The notes below the pieces were generated by a model that was given only the letters and a program-made list of their open reading frames with translations, ran no database searches and was not told where the DNA came from. From Coffea arabica (Eukaryota > Streptophyta > Magnoliopsida > Gentianales > Rubiaceae), in the NCBI RefSeq assembly GCF_036785885.1, contig NC_092323.1, positions 9,556,501 through 9,620,500 of the forward strand: a stretch of 64,000 nt of DNA. Direction: 5' to 3'. Below are positions 26,301 through 35,564 of the stretch, piece by piece. Every line of letters begins with the position of its first letter. The first letter of the stretch is position 1. The position numbers and the translations under genes were made by a program.

Positions 26301-27296
26301 CCCAGCTCTGATGACTCTGACAAGTCAGAACATGATGATCTTAGACTTGCGAGTCCATTTTACAGGACACCTAATGCCTCTCCATCCCTAAATAGGACAC
26401 CTAACGGACATCATGCTGAATTTGCTCATGTGAGGTATGAAGAAAATGCTTGCAACAAGAAAAATCCAGGTCAGACGAGAGAAGAAGAGCAACAGTCTCC
26501 TATTACTTGCCTTAAAGAGAGAGAGACTGTGCGTATAAGTATGGATGAACAGAGTTCTTTAAAGGGACTACGTATACTGCTTGCAGAAGATACTCCAGTC
26601 CTTCAGAGAGTTGCTACTATAATGCTGGAAAAGTTGGGGGCCAAAGTTGTGGCTGTAGGAGACGGACTGCAGGCAGTCGAAGCTCTGAAATTCATGTTGC
26701 ATTCAAGTGAATTGAGAAAGGAGTCTCCCGTGGAAGATGACAACTCAGAAATTATCACCGCCAATGGACTTTCTTTGCTGCCATATGACTTGATCCTAAT
26801 GGATTGTCAGGTAGGATAGTTGAAATCAAGCCTAACTATTACAATGCTTTTGCATGTTGGTTGTTTCTAACTTTCTCATTCTGGTGGAAATTCATTGAGT
26901 CTAATAACAAGCTGATCTTACCCTTTCCACACTAAAAAATTGTCAAATACCAGAAATTCCATAGGACTCTTCAGGCATTGGCTAATTTGCACTATGATTA
27001 ATTACATATTGCACTTTAAGTAAGAGCTTTTTGTAAAGTCCTGATTTTCATATCTGATGTCATTATCTTCCCATTATCAGATGCCAAAGATGGATGGCTA
27101 TGAAGCAACAAAAGCAATCAGAAAGTCAGAATTGGGTTCTGGTTCCCACATCCCAATTGTCGCGCTGACAGCTCATGCAATGTCATGCGATGAAGCCAAA
27201 TGCTTGGAGGTGGGGATGGATGCTTATCTGACGAAGCCAATTGATCGCAAGTTGATGGTTTCAACTATTCTTTCCTTGACCAAGAGAACAGCCTAA
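20302..27296 (+). CDS. AHK1: Hybrid histidine kinase, AHK1 (osmosensor) type
   Basis: Thirteen exons read 20302-20592, 21026-21268, 21409-22197, 22382-22629, 22901-23060, 23571-23697, 23799-23888, 24364-24558, 24642-24711, 24880-24922, 25364-25510, 25773-26810 and 27081-27296. They give 1,218 residues, close to the roughly 1,200 of Arabidopsis AHK1. A first membrane segment (about 90-115) and a second (about 463-488, [19 protein letters not shown]) flank the sensor domain. The kinase core has the H box [10 protein letters not shown] (phospho-His 525), an N box ([14 protein letters not shown]), a G1 box (VDDTGCGID) and a G2 box ([11 protein letters not shown]). The C-terminal receiver has acidic residues 1073-1074 (LLAEDTP), phospho-acceptor Asp 1145 (LILMDCQ) and Lys 1199 (YLTKPID). 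The family autophosphorylates on His and passes phosphate by relay to HPt proteins, acting in osmotic stress and ABA signalling. Translation may start at 20302 or 20341. All key residues are present. Confidence 0.95.
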
Positions 27297-27993
27297 AACT
27301 ATTACATCAAGCTTCCAAACGCATAACAGCTTTTGCCATCTTTACTTGAACGGAAATGCTCAACTTCACAGGAGAAAGAAGCTGGAAAAAAACTGTATGC
27401 TCGAGAAATTTTTGCAGTGAGTACAGAAAATGGTGCAAGCCATGTTGTAGAAGTGCGATTGGTTTCTATAAGCATGTAATATGGTAAAACTTCGAGTTCA
27501 TGAGCTTAATTTTGTCTACTAAAATCGAAATCGTGTTCGTCCACGTTTGTAGCAACTAGCAATATATCAATCACCAAGTTGTTAGCTGGTTACTTCTTGG
27601 CGCCTAGCCATAATCAATATTGTATGCTCTCTTTCTCGGAATCTCCTAAAGAGCTCAAATGATGGGAACACACTTTGATTCTAGTAATAAAATACTTGCT
27701 CGTTCTTATATTCAAATAATGACTATCATCCAAAAACTAAATCCAAACTTTGGTTCGCAGAACAAATTAACTTCTATCAGTTGACTCTAAATAAGTGTTT
27801 ATTCATATTTGATATTAATAATTATATGAAAAATAAAGCAAACAAAATTATAATCACAAATATTGTTTACAAACTTTTAACCATCCGATAAAAGACAAAA
27901 TCAAGTACAAACAGATACCTTTTCCCTAAAAAAAAAATTAATTATACATTAGTAAACCTGTTTTCCCGGAGAAAAAAGAAAAACACATGATAA

Positions 27994-28067
27994 TGGCTCA
28001 TGCAGGTCTCGAACCTGAGACCTTCGCGTTATTAGCACGACGCTCTAACCAACAGAGCTAATACGCC
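27994..28067 (-). tRNA. tRNA-Ile(AAU) copy 1, degenerate
   Basis: This 74-base copy keeps the anticodon loop CTAATAA but has four changes from the array consensus. There is a 4-69 mismatch from two acceptor-stem changes (GGCG start, GAGCC end), A14 is changed to T, and a T-stem pair is lost. It is probably not functional, or only weakly so. Confidence 0.7.
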
Positions 28068-28463
28068 GGCTATGGTGATTGGATGCACTTTTTTTTCGGA
28101 ATCTCCTAAAAGGCTTAAAGGATCGGAACATACTCTGGTTCTAGAATTAAAATACTTGCTCATTCTTATACTCAAATAATGGCCATCATCCAAAACTTCA
28201 CTCAAACTTTGGTTCGTAGAACAAATTAACGTATATCAGTTGACTCTAAATAAGTGTTTATTCATATTTGATATTAATAATTATATGAAAAATAAAGCAA
28301 ACAAAATTATAATCACAAATATTGTTTGCAAACTTTTAACCATCCGATAAAAGACCAAATCAAGTACAAACACACAGTCACACACCTTTTCCACACAAAA
28401 AAAATATAGTTATACATTAGTAAACCGGTTTTTCCGTGAAAAAAAAAGATAAAAACATGCTAA

Positions 28464-28537
28464 TGGCCTATGCAGGTCTCGAACCTGCGACCTTCGCGTT
28501 ATTAGCACGACGCTCTAACCAACTGAGCTAATAGGCC
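28464..28537 (-). tRNA. tRNA-Ile(AAU) copy 2
   Basis: Full-length cloverleaf with anticodon AAT. It has one change from the consensus, at position 68, which turns a T-G acceptor-stem wobble into a T-A pair. All stems pair and A14 is present, so it should be functional. Confidence 0.92.
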
Positions 28538-28922
28538 GGCTACGGTTGTTGGATGCTCTTTTTTTTCGGAATCTCCTAAAGAACTCAAATGATCGGAACA
28601 TACTCTGATTCTAGTAATAAAACACTTGCTTATTCTTATACTCAAATAATGACCATCATCCAAAACTTCAACTCAAACTTTGGTTCGTATAACAAATTAA
28701 CTTATTTCAGTTGACTCTAAATAAGTGTTTATTTATATTTGATATTAATAATTATATGAAAAATAAAGCAAACAAAATTATAATCACAAATATTGTTTAC
28801 AAACTTTTAACCATCCGATAAAAGACCAAATCAAGTCAAACAGACACATTTTCCACACAAAAAAAAACAGTTATACATTAGTAAACCTGATTTCCCGGAA
28901 AAAAGAGAAAAACACATGCTAA

Positions 28923-28996
28923 TGGCCCATGCAGGTCTCGAACCTGCGACCTTCGCGTTATTAGCACGACGCTCTAACCAACGGAGCTAATAGGCC
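28923..28996 (-). tRNA. tRNA-Ile(AAU) copy 3, A14C variant
   Basis: Matches the consensus except that invariant A14 in the D-loop, which is also part of the A-box promoter, is C. The change affects the 8-14 tertiary pair and the internal promoter, so function is doubtful. The same change occurs in copy 6. Confidence 0.8.
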
Positions 28997-29384
28997 GGCT
29001 ACGGTGATTGGATGCTCTTTTTTCTCGGAATCTCCTAAAGAGCTCAAATGATCGGAATATACTCTGGTTCTAGAATTAAAATACTTGCTCATTCTTATAC
29101 TCAAATAATGGCCATCATCCAAAATTTCAACTCAAACTTTGGTTCGTAGAACAAATTAACGTATATCAGTTGACTCTAAATAAGTGTTTATTCATATTTG
29201 ATATTAATAATTATATGAAAAATAAAGCAAACAAAATTATAATCACAAATATTGTTTGCAAACTTTTAACCATCCGATAAAAGACCAAATCAAGTACAAA
29301 CACACACCTTTTTCACAAAAAAAATATAGTTATACATTAGTAAACCTGTTTTTTTCGGGAAAAAAAAAGATAAAAACATGCTAA

Positions 29385-29458
29385 TGGCCCATGTAGGTCT
29401 CGAACCTGCAACCTTCGCGTTATTAGCACGACATTCTAACCAACTGAGCTAATAGGCC
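29385..29458 (-). tRNA. tRNA-Ile(AAU) copy 4, degenerate
   Basis: Anticodon AAT is kept. Two changes break the D-stem (GAGC becomes GAAT), one breaks a T-stem pair, and one alters the base next to the T-stem. It probably represents a pseudogene. It shares two changes with copy 7, its counterpart in the duplicated block. Confidence 0.75.
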
Positions 29459-29476
29459 AGCTATGGTTGTTGGATG

Positions 29477-29982
29477 TAGGCCTGTCAACGGGTCGGGTCT
29501 AGACCGGGATCCGGACCGGATTCGTGAAATTATTGCGGGTATGGGTAGGGATTTAATTCCGTTTTCCGGATCCGGATCCGGATCCGTTTTGTCAAACAAA
29601 AAACGGATCGGATACGGAATATAGTATTCCGGCCCGTATTAGACCCGGATCCGGATATAAATGAATTAATAATTTAAAAAATATATATTTATCAATATAA
29701 TTTGATTAGGGTGATGTATTTGAATAAAGTCAATTTGATTTCTTATCTTATTTGATATTTTCTTTGCATTAGTTAGAAATTAGTTTACAAATATATTTTT
29801 TTCTCATTTTTATTAGAAATTATAAATTTTGCTAAATTTGTTCGGGTAGACCCGACCCAGATCCGGAACATAGAATAAAAGACCCGTCGGGTAAACGGGT
29901 CGGATCCGGGTCCGGTATAGTAATTCGGGTTCGGGTCCGGAATAATGAATTCCGGCCCGGACCCGGCCCGTTGACAGCCCTA
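29477..29982. mobile_element. hAT-type non-autonomous element, 506 bp, 8-bp TSD
   Basis: Its ends are inverted: TAGGCCTGTCAACGGGTC at the left and GTTGACAGCCCTA at the right. This matches the TAGGGCTGTCAA ends known for plant hAT MITEs. It is flanked by a perfect 8-bp duplication GTTGGATG at 29469-29476 and 29983-29990, the length typical of hAT insertion. The sub-terminal parts are rich in GGATCC/CCGG motifs (repeated GGATCC near 29565-29590 and GGGTCCGG near 29905-29960), and the centre is AT-rich. It has no transposase. It sits in the spacer between tRNA copies 4 and 5. Confidence 0.92.
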
Positions 29983-30361
29983 GTTGGATGCTCTTTTTTT
30001 TCGAAATCTCCTAAAGAAATCAAATGATCGGAACATACTCTGATTCTAGTAATAAAACACTTGCTTATTCTTATGCTCAAATAATTACCATCATCCAAAA
30101 CTTCAACTCAAACTTTGGTTCGTATAACAAATTAACTTATATCAGTTGACTCTAAATAAGTGTTTATTCATATTTGATATTAATAAATATATGAAAAATA
30201 AAGCAAACAAAATTATAATCACAAATATTGTTTGCAAACTTTTAACCATCCAATAAAAGACCAAATCAAGTACAAACACACACCTTTTCCACAAAAAAAA
30301 AAATATAGTTATACATTAGTAAACCGGTTTTTCCGGGAAAAAAAAGATAAAAACATGCTAA

Positions 30362-30435
30362 TGGCCCATGCAAGTCTCGAACCTGCGACCTTCGCGTTAT
30401 TAGCACGACGCTCTAACCAACTGAGCTAATAGGCC
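30362..30435 (-). tRNA. tRNA-Ile(AAU) copy 5
   Basis: Full length with anticodon AAT and A14. One T-stem change makes a G-T wobble instead of G-C. The fold is otherwise intact, so it is probably functional. Confidence 0.9.
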
Positions 30436-30820
30436 GGCTACGGTTGTTGGATGCTCTTTTTTTTCGGAATCTCCTAAAGAAATCAAATGATCGGAACATA
30501 CTCTGATTCTAGTAATAAAACACTTGCTTATTCTTATACTCAAATAATGACCATCATCCAAAACTTCAACTCAAACTTTGGTTCGTAGAACAAATTAACT
30601 TATTTCAGTTGACTCTAAATAAGCGTTTATTTATATTTGATATTAATAATTATATGAAAAATAAAGCAAACAAAATTATAATCACAAATATTGTTTACAA
30701 ACTTTTAACCATCCGATAAAAGACCAAATCAAGTCAAACAGACACATTTTCCACACAAAAAAAAGCAGTTATACATTAGTAAACCTGATTTCCCGGAAAA
30801 AAGAGAAAAACACATGCTAA

Positions 30821-30894
30821 TGGCCCATGCAGGTCTCGAACCTGCGACCTTCGCGTTATTAGCACGACGCTCTAACCAACGGAGCTAATAGGCC
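30821..30894 (-). tRNA. tRNA-Ile(AAU) copy 6, A14C variant
   Basis: Identical in type to copy 3: consensus sequence with A14 changed to C. It occupies the matching place in the second 1,384-bp block. Confidence 0.8.
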
Positions 30895-31282
30895 GGCTAC
30901 GGTGATTGGATGCTCTTTTTTCTCGGAATCTCCTAAAGAGCTCAAATGATCGGAATATACTCTGGTTCTAGAATTAAAATACTTGCTCATTCTTATACTC
31001 AAATAATGGCCATCATCCAAAATTTCAACTCAAACTTTGGTTCGTAGAACAAATTAACGTATATCAGTTGACTCTAAATAAGTGTTTATTCATATTTGAT
31101 ATTAATAATTATATGAAAAATAAAGCAAACAAAATTATAATCACAAATATTGTTTGCAAACTTTTAACCATCCGATAAAAGACCAAATCAAGTACAAACA
31201 CACACCTTTTCACAAAAAAAATATAGTTATACATTAGTAAACCTGTTTTTTTCGGGAAAAAAAAAAGATAAAAACATGCTAA

Positions 31283-31356
31283 TGGCCCATGTAGGTCTCA
31301 AACCTGCAACCTTCGCGTTATTAGCACGACGTTCTAAGCAACTGAGCTAATAGGCC
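31283..31356 (-). tRNA. tRNA-Ile(AAU) copy 7, degenerate
   Basis: Anticodon AAT is kept. Changes lie in the T-stem, next to the T-stem, in the T-loop (TTCGAGA becomes TTTGAGA), in the D-stem and at a D-loop base. It is probably a pseudogene and is the block partner of copy 4. Confidence 0.75.
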
Positions 31357-31745
31357 AGCTATGGTTGTTGGATGCTCTTTTTTTTGGGAATCTCCTAAAG
31401 AAATCAAATGATCGGAACATACTCTGATTCTAGTAATAAAACACTTGCTTATTCTTATGCTCAAATAATTACCATCATCCAAAACTTCAACTCAAACTTT
31501 GGTTCGTATAACAAATTAACTTATATCAGTTGACTCTAAATAAGTGTTTATTCATATTTGATATTAATAAATATATGAAAAATAAAGCAAACAAAATTAT
31601 AATCACAAATATTGTTTGCAAACTTTTAACCATCCGATAAAAGACCAAATCAAGTACAAACACACACCTTTTCCACAAAAAAAAATATATAGTTATACAT
31701 TAGTAAACCGGTTTTTCCGGGAAAAAAAAGATAAAAACATGCTAA

Positions 31746-31819
31746 TGGCCCATGCAGGTCTCGAACCTGCGACCTTCGCGTTATTAGCACGACGCTCTAA
31801 CCAACTGAGCTAATAGGCC
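31746..31819 (-). tRNA. tRNA-Ile(AAU) copy 8, consensus
   Basis: Full consensus cloverleaf of 74 bases with the discriminator A. The acceptor stem pairs GGCCTAT with ATGGGCC, the D-stem pairs GCTC with GAGC, and the anticodon loop is CTAATAA. The T-stem pairs GCAGG with CCTGC around the loop TTCGAGA. Anticodon AAU, with A34 normally edited to inosine, reads AUU, AUC and AUA. Confidence 0.96.
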
Positions 31820-32204
31820 GGCTACGGTTGTTGGATGCTCTTTTTTTTCGGAATCTCCTAAAGAACTCAAATGATCGGAACATACTCTGATTCTAGTAAT
31901 AAAACACTTGCTTATTCTTATACTCAAATAATGACCATCATCCAAAACTTCAACTCAAACTTTGGTTCGTAGAACAAATTAACTTATTTCAGTTGACTCT
32001 AAATAAGCGTTTATTTATATTTGATATTAATAATTATATGAAAAATAAAGCAAACAAAATTATAATCACAAATATTGTTTACAAACTTTTAACCATCCGA
32101 TAAAAGACCAAATCAAGTCAAACAGACACATTTTCCACACAAAAAAAAGCAGTTATACATTAGTAAACCTGATTTCCCGGAGAAAAAAGAAAAACACATG
32201 CTAA

Positions 32205-32278
32205 TGGCCCATGCAGGTCTCGAACCTGCGACCTTCGCGTTATTAGCACGACGCTCTAACCAACTGAGCTAATAGGCC
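32205..32278 (-). tRNA. tRNA-Ile(AAU) copy 9, consensus
   Basis: Sequence identical to copy 8 over the whole 74 bases, with A14 present. Expected to be functional. Confidence 0.96.
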
Positions 32279-32662
32279 ATCTACGGTGATTGGATGCTCT
32301 TTTTTCTTGGAATCTCCTAAAGAGCTCAAATTATCGGAATATACTCTGGTTCTAGAATTAAAATACTTGGTCATTCTTATACTCAAATAATGGCCATCAT
32401 CCAAAATTTCAACTCAAACTTTGGTTCGTATAACAAATTAACTTATATCAATTGACTCTAAATAAGTGTTTATTTATATTTGATATTAATAATTATATGA
32501 AAAATAAAGCAAACAAAATTATAATCACAAATATTGTTTACAAACTTTTAACCATCCGATAAAAGACCAAATCAAGTCAAACAGACACCTTTTCCAGAAA
32601 AAAAAAACAGTTATACATTAGTAAACCTGATTTCCCGGAGAAAAAAGAAAAACACATGCTAA

Positions 32663-32736
32663 TGGCCCATGCAGGTCTCGAACCTGCGACCTTCGCGTTA
32701 TTAGCACGACGCTCTAACCAACTGAGCTAATAGGCC
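32663..32736 (-). tRNA. tRNA-Ile(AAU) copy 10, consensus
   Basis: Identical to copy 8. Expected to be functional. Confidence 0.96.
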
Positions 32737-33122
32737 GGCTACGGTGATTGGATGCTCTTTTTTTTTTGAATCTCCTAAAGAGTTCAAATGATCGGAACGT
32801 ACTCTGATTCTAGAATTAAAATACTTCCTCATTCTTATACTCAAATAATGACCATCATCCAAAACTTCAACTCAAACTTTGGTTCGTATAACAAATTAAC
32901 TTATATCAGTTAACGCTAAATAAGTGTTTATTCATATTTGATATTAATAATTATATGAAAAATAAAGCAAACAAAATTATAATCACAAATATTGTTTACA
33001 AACTTTTAAGCATATGGTGAAAGACCAAATCAAGTACTAACAGACACCTTTTCCACCAAAAAAAAAAAACAGTTATACATTAATAAACATGTTTTCTCGG
33101 AGAAAATAGATAAACATGCTAA

Positions 33123-33142
33123 TGGCCCATGCAGGTCTCGAA
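33123..33142 (-). pseudogene. tRNA-Ile remnant (copy 11), 3' end only
   Basis: Only the last 20 bases of the tRNA (acceptor 3' strand and T-arm half) remain. The sequence then joins the spacer at TTTGGTTCGTAG, which normally lies about 200 bp away. The unit is 263 bp instead of about 460. Confidence 0.9.
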
Positions 33143-33385
33143 ATTTGGTTCGTAGAACAAATTAACTTATATCAGTTGACTCTAAATAAGTGTTTATTCA
33201 TATTTGATATTAATAATTATATGAAAAATAAAGCAAATAAAACTATAATCACAAATATTGTTTACAAACTTTTAAGCATATGGTGAAAGACCAAATCAAG
33301 TACTAACAACTTTTCCACCCAAAAAAAAAACAGTTACACATTAATAAACCTATTTTCTCGGAGAAAATGGATAAACACATGCTAA

Positions 33386-33406
33386 TGGCCCATGCAGGTC
33401 TCGAAC
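33386..33406 (-). pseudogene. tRNA-Ile remnant (copy 12), 3' end only
   Basis: As in copy 11, the tRNA is cut inside the T-loop and joined to the spacer, giving a 272-bp unit. The join falls where tRNA CTCGAAC and spacer CTCAAAC resemble each other. Confidence 0.9.
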
Positions 33407-33657
33407 TTTGGTTCGTAGAACAAATTAACATATATCAGTTGACTCTAAATAAGTGTTTATTCATATTTGATATTAATAATTATATGAAAAATAAAGCAAA
33501 TAAAATTATAATCACAAATATTGTTTACAAACTTTTAAGCATCTGATGAAAGACCAAATCAAGTACTAACAGACACCTTTTCCTCCAAAAAAAAAAAAAA
33601 ACAGTTATACATTAATAAATCTGTTTTCTCGGAGAAAATGGAAAAACCCAAGCTAAT

Positions 33658-33731
33658 TGGCCCATGCAGGTCTCGAACCTGCGACCTTCGCGTTATTAGC
33701 ACGACGCTCTAACCAACTGAGCTAATAGGCC
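33658..33731 (-). tRNA. tRNA-Ile(AAU) copy 13, consensus
   Basis: Full consensus tRNA at the right edge of the array, with intact stems and A14. It is the copy nearest the next protein gene and is transcribed away from it. Confidence 0.95.
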
Positions 33732-33871
33732 AGCTTCGGCGATTAATGTTCACAAATTTTAATCATGAATAGAAAAGGTAGGCGCAGTGTATTAAAGAAG
33801 GTGAAGCATGGGTGACACTGGGGTTGGATGCATAGGTGGAAGAAGAGGAAGAAAGGTGTTCGATTGCAGCG

Positions 33872-35564
33872 ATGAGGGAAGACTACGAGGTCAACCTCTA
33901 ATCTAAATCTAGTTTAATGTCTCTCTTCATTTCTGGAATTGAATATAATTTTAATCCTTTATTTAGCTTTGCAATTGGATAGGAGCCCTAGATTTTATTT
34001 TATTTTTTTTTAATATGAATCAACGTTTGTTACTTGCTTAATTGCTAAAGCCAAAATTCTGGCAGCATTATTCGTTTGCTGTTCGAGGTTAAGTGATTTG
34101 TATATATTTCTTCAGGTTGATGAATTTGCATTGGGTAATTCTGTGGTCAAACTATCAGAAGGGAAAACAATAAATGATTAAAAAAATAATCACTTTAATT
34201 TTGTCTGTCAAAATTATTTTAACTCAATTCCTGACTTGCTTGATATGTGGCTTTATCCATATATACACTGTCAGAGATGATGCCGCACCTATTTCATCCT
34301 CTTCAAGATGCTTGGCATCAGTAGTCTGTATGTAGCTGCACTGGTAGTGTTTGTCAGATTGAAAAGTATATCAGCTAATTCAGTTCTTGGTTATTAGGAT
34401 GTAGATACTGCACAATTTCTTTCTGTTTTTATTTCTTAGAGAATCCAACCGGTGGTGAGAGCTTTTCCGTGGACTCTTGTATGATTCTAGAACTGATCAG
34501 GAAGAGAGGGTGTTGTTAATTTTGCCTCTGGTAAAAACGCGTTGTAAATACAAACACTCTGGAATGCATACGGTAAAATATCTAACTTGGCCATTCTTCT
34601 TTCAAATAGAAAGGTAAGTTGGGTGGAAAACATGATTTTACCTTTTCAGTCTACTGAATTTGAATTACTGGGCATTCCCTTGTCAGAAGTTGTTCAAGTT
34701 AGTGAATGCATGGATTTTAGTGGCATGTCAAGGAGAGAAAAGTAGTGTGGTTGATGGATTTAATGTTAGCAAGATGAAAAAAGAAATCTTTGGCGTTTGG
34801 CACTTGCTAATGCCTTTTAACTTTCAATTTGCTGTTTGTGATATTGTTTAATTTTTAGATTTCTCTTTGAACTCATTCATACTACTTTCTAACCATAAGG
34901 TTTGAGTATTGATTGCCAGACTGAAGAAAAGAAGCAAGCTGCTGCTGATGTTCTGTTTCATTATTCCAAATTTGTTATGGCGTGTATTGGGAACCAAGTT
35001 CGACCCTGTGACTTGAGATTGCATTTGATGAAGGTAATTAGGTAGCTATTCAATTGAATGCATTAAGGTTAGCTCCAGTTAATATGTACCTAAGTTGATT
35101 GGAATATGCAGTGGTTACAATGTATCATGTGTCACTTGTCTATGCAATCTGTTCAATGATATGCATTGCATTAGATGAGGATAGGACTTTGTTGCTTTAC
35201 ATTACTCTCTCTTCTTCCGCCTGCATTCTGCATCAGTCTTCCCTAAAAAGTTCCTCTTTATTGGACTTCCCATGCTCTTGGTAGTTCTAGAGGTCTTCAT
35301 TTAAACAAAGATACGTTTGGAACTCTGCCAGGAGTAGTTCGATTATCATTATGGGTGGCAATAAGACACAAAGGAACATGTGCTCTTATGTTTTATACTA
35401 TTTATTTTCATCTTTCTGTCTTAATACTGCAGGAGGTTTCAGGGTTGCCCACAAAACTAAAGAAGGAGTCAGCTCGTATGGCCACTTCCCCTGATGCAGT
35501 GGGAGAGTCATCCAGTTCTGGCACTTCCAGGCTTGACAAAACAGAGAGTTTTAGAGCACTGTAG
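33872..35564 (+). CDS. Small conserved plant protein of unknown function (~87 aa)
   Basis: Exons 34920-35033 and 35433-35564 are clear. They give EEKKQAAADVLFHYSKFVMA, CIGNQVRPCDLRLHLMK and EVSGLPTKLKKESARM, ending SSGTSRLDKTESFRAL before the stop. The likely first exon, 33872-33889, codes MREDYE and joins in phase; its donor GAG/GTCAAC is weak, so this exon is tentative. The total is about 87 residues. The pattern (YSKFVM, CIG-QVRPCDLRLHLMKE, a C-terminal serine-rich SSSSGT and FRAL end) looks like a small eukaryotic-type plant protein I have seen as uncharacterised, and I do not assign a function. The promoter would fall in the 140 bp between tRNA copy 13 and the ATG. Confidence 0.7.

Larger units (their letters stand above)
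27622..33731 (-). repeat. Tandem array of ~460-bp units carrying tRNA-Ile(AAU) genes
   Basis: Thirteen units follow one another head to tail, each with an AT-rich spacer of about 385 bp and a tRNA or tRNA remnant on the minus strand. Distances between successive tRNA 3' ends are 470, 459, 462, 977 (463 without the inserted hAT and its 8-bp duplication), 459, 462, 463, 459, 458, 460, 263 and 272. The spacers are strongly conserved too (for example TTTGATATTAATAATTATAT and GTTGACTCTAAATAAG). On the tRNA strand each gene is followed by T-runs suited to Pol III termination and preceded by CCAACAAC or TCCAATCACC, similar to the CAA motifs upstream of plant tRNA genes. The array begins about 330 bp after the AHK1 stop and ends about 140 bp before the next gene's proposed ATG. 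Confidence 0.95.

Noticed and set aside
30232-31813. Repeated open frames ending in a GLEPATFALLARRSNQLS-type peptide
   Set aside because: These are translations through the tRNA-Ile genes and their spacers on the opposite strand, a known source of false proteins. They contain no independent coding signal.
27687-33560. LTR-type or virus-like element in the AT-rich repeats
   Set aside because: The units contain no primer-binding site, polypurine tract or coding region. They are explained by tandem duplication of a tRNA unit.
27622-33731. CRISPR-like regular array
   Set aside because: The repeating part is the whole 460-bp unit including spacers, with a tRNA gene in each. The sequence is plant nuclear DNA.
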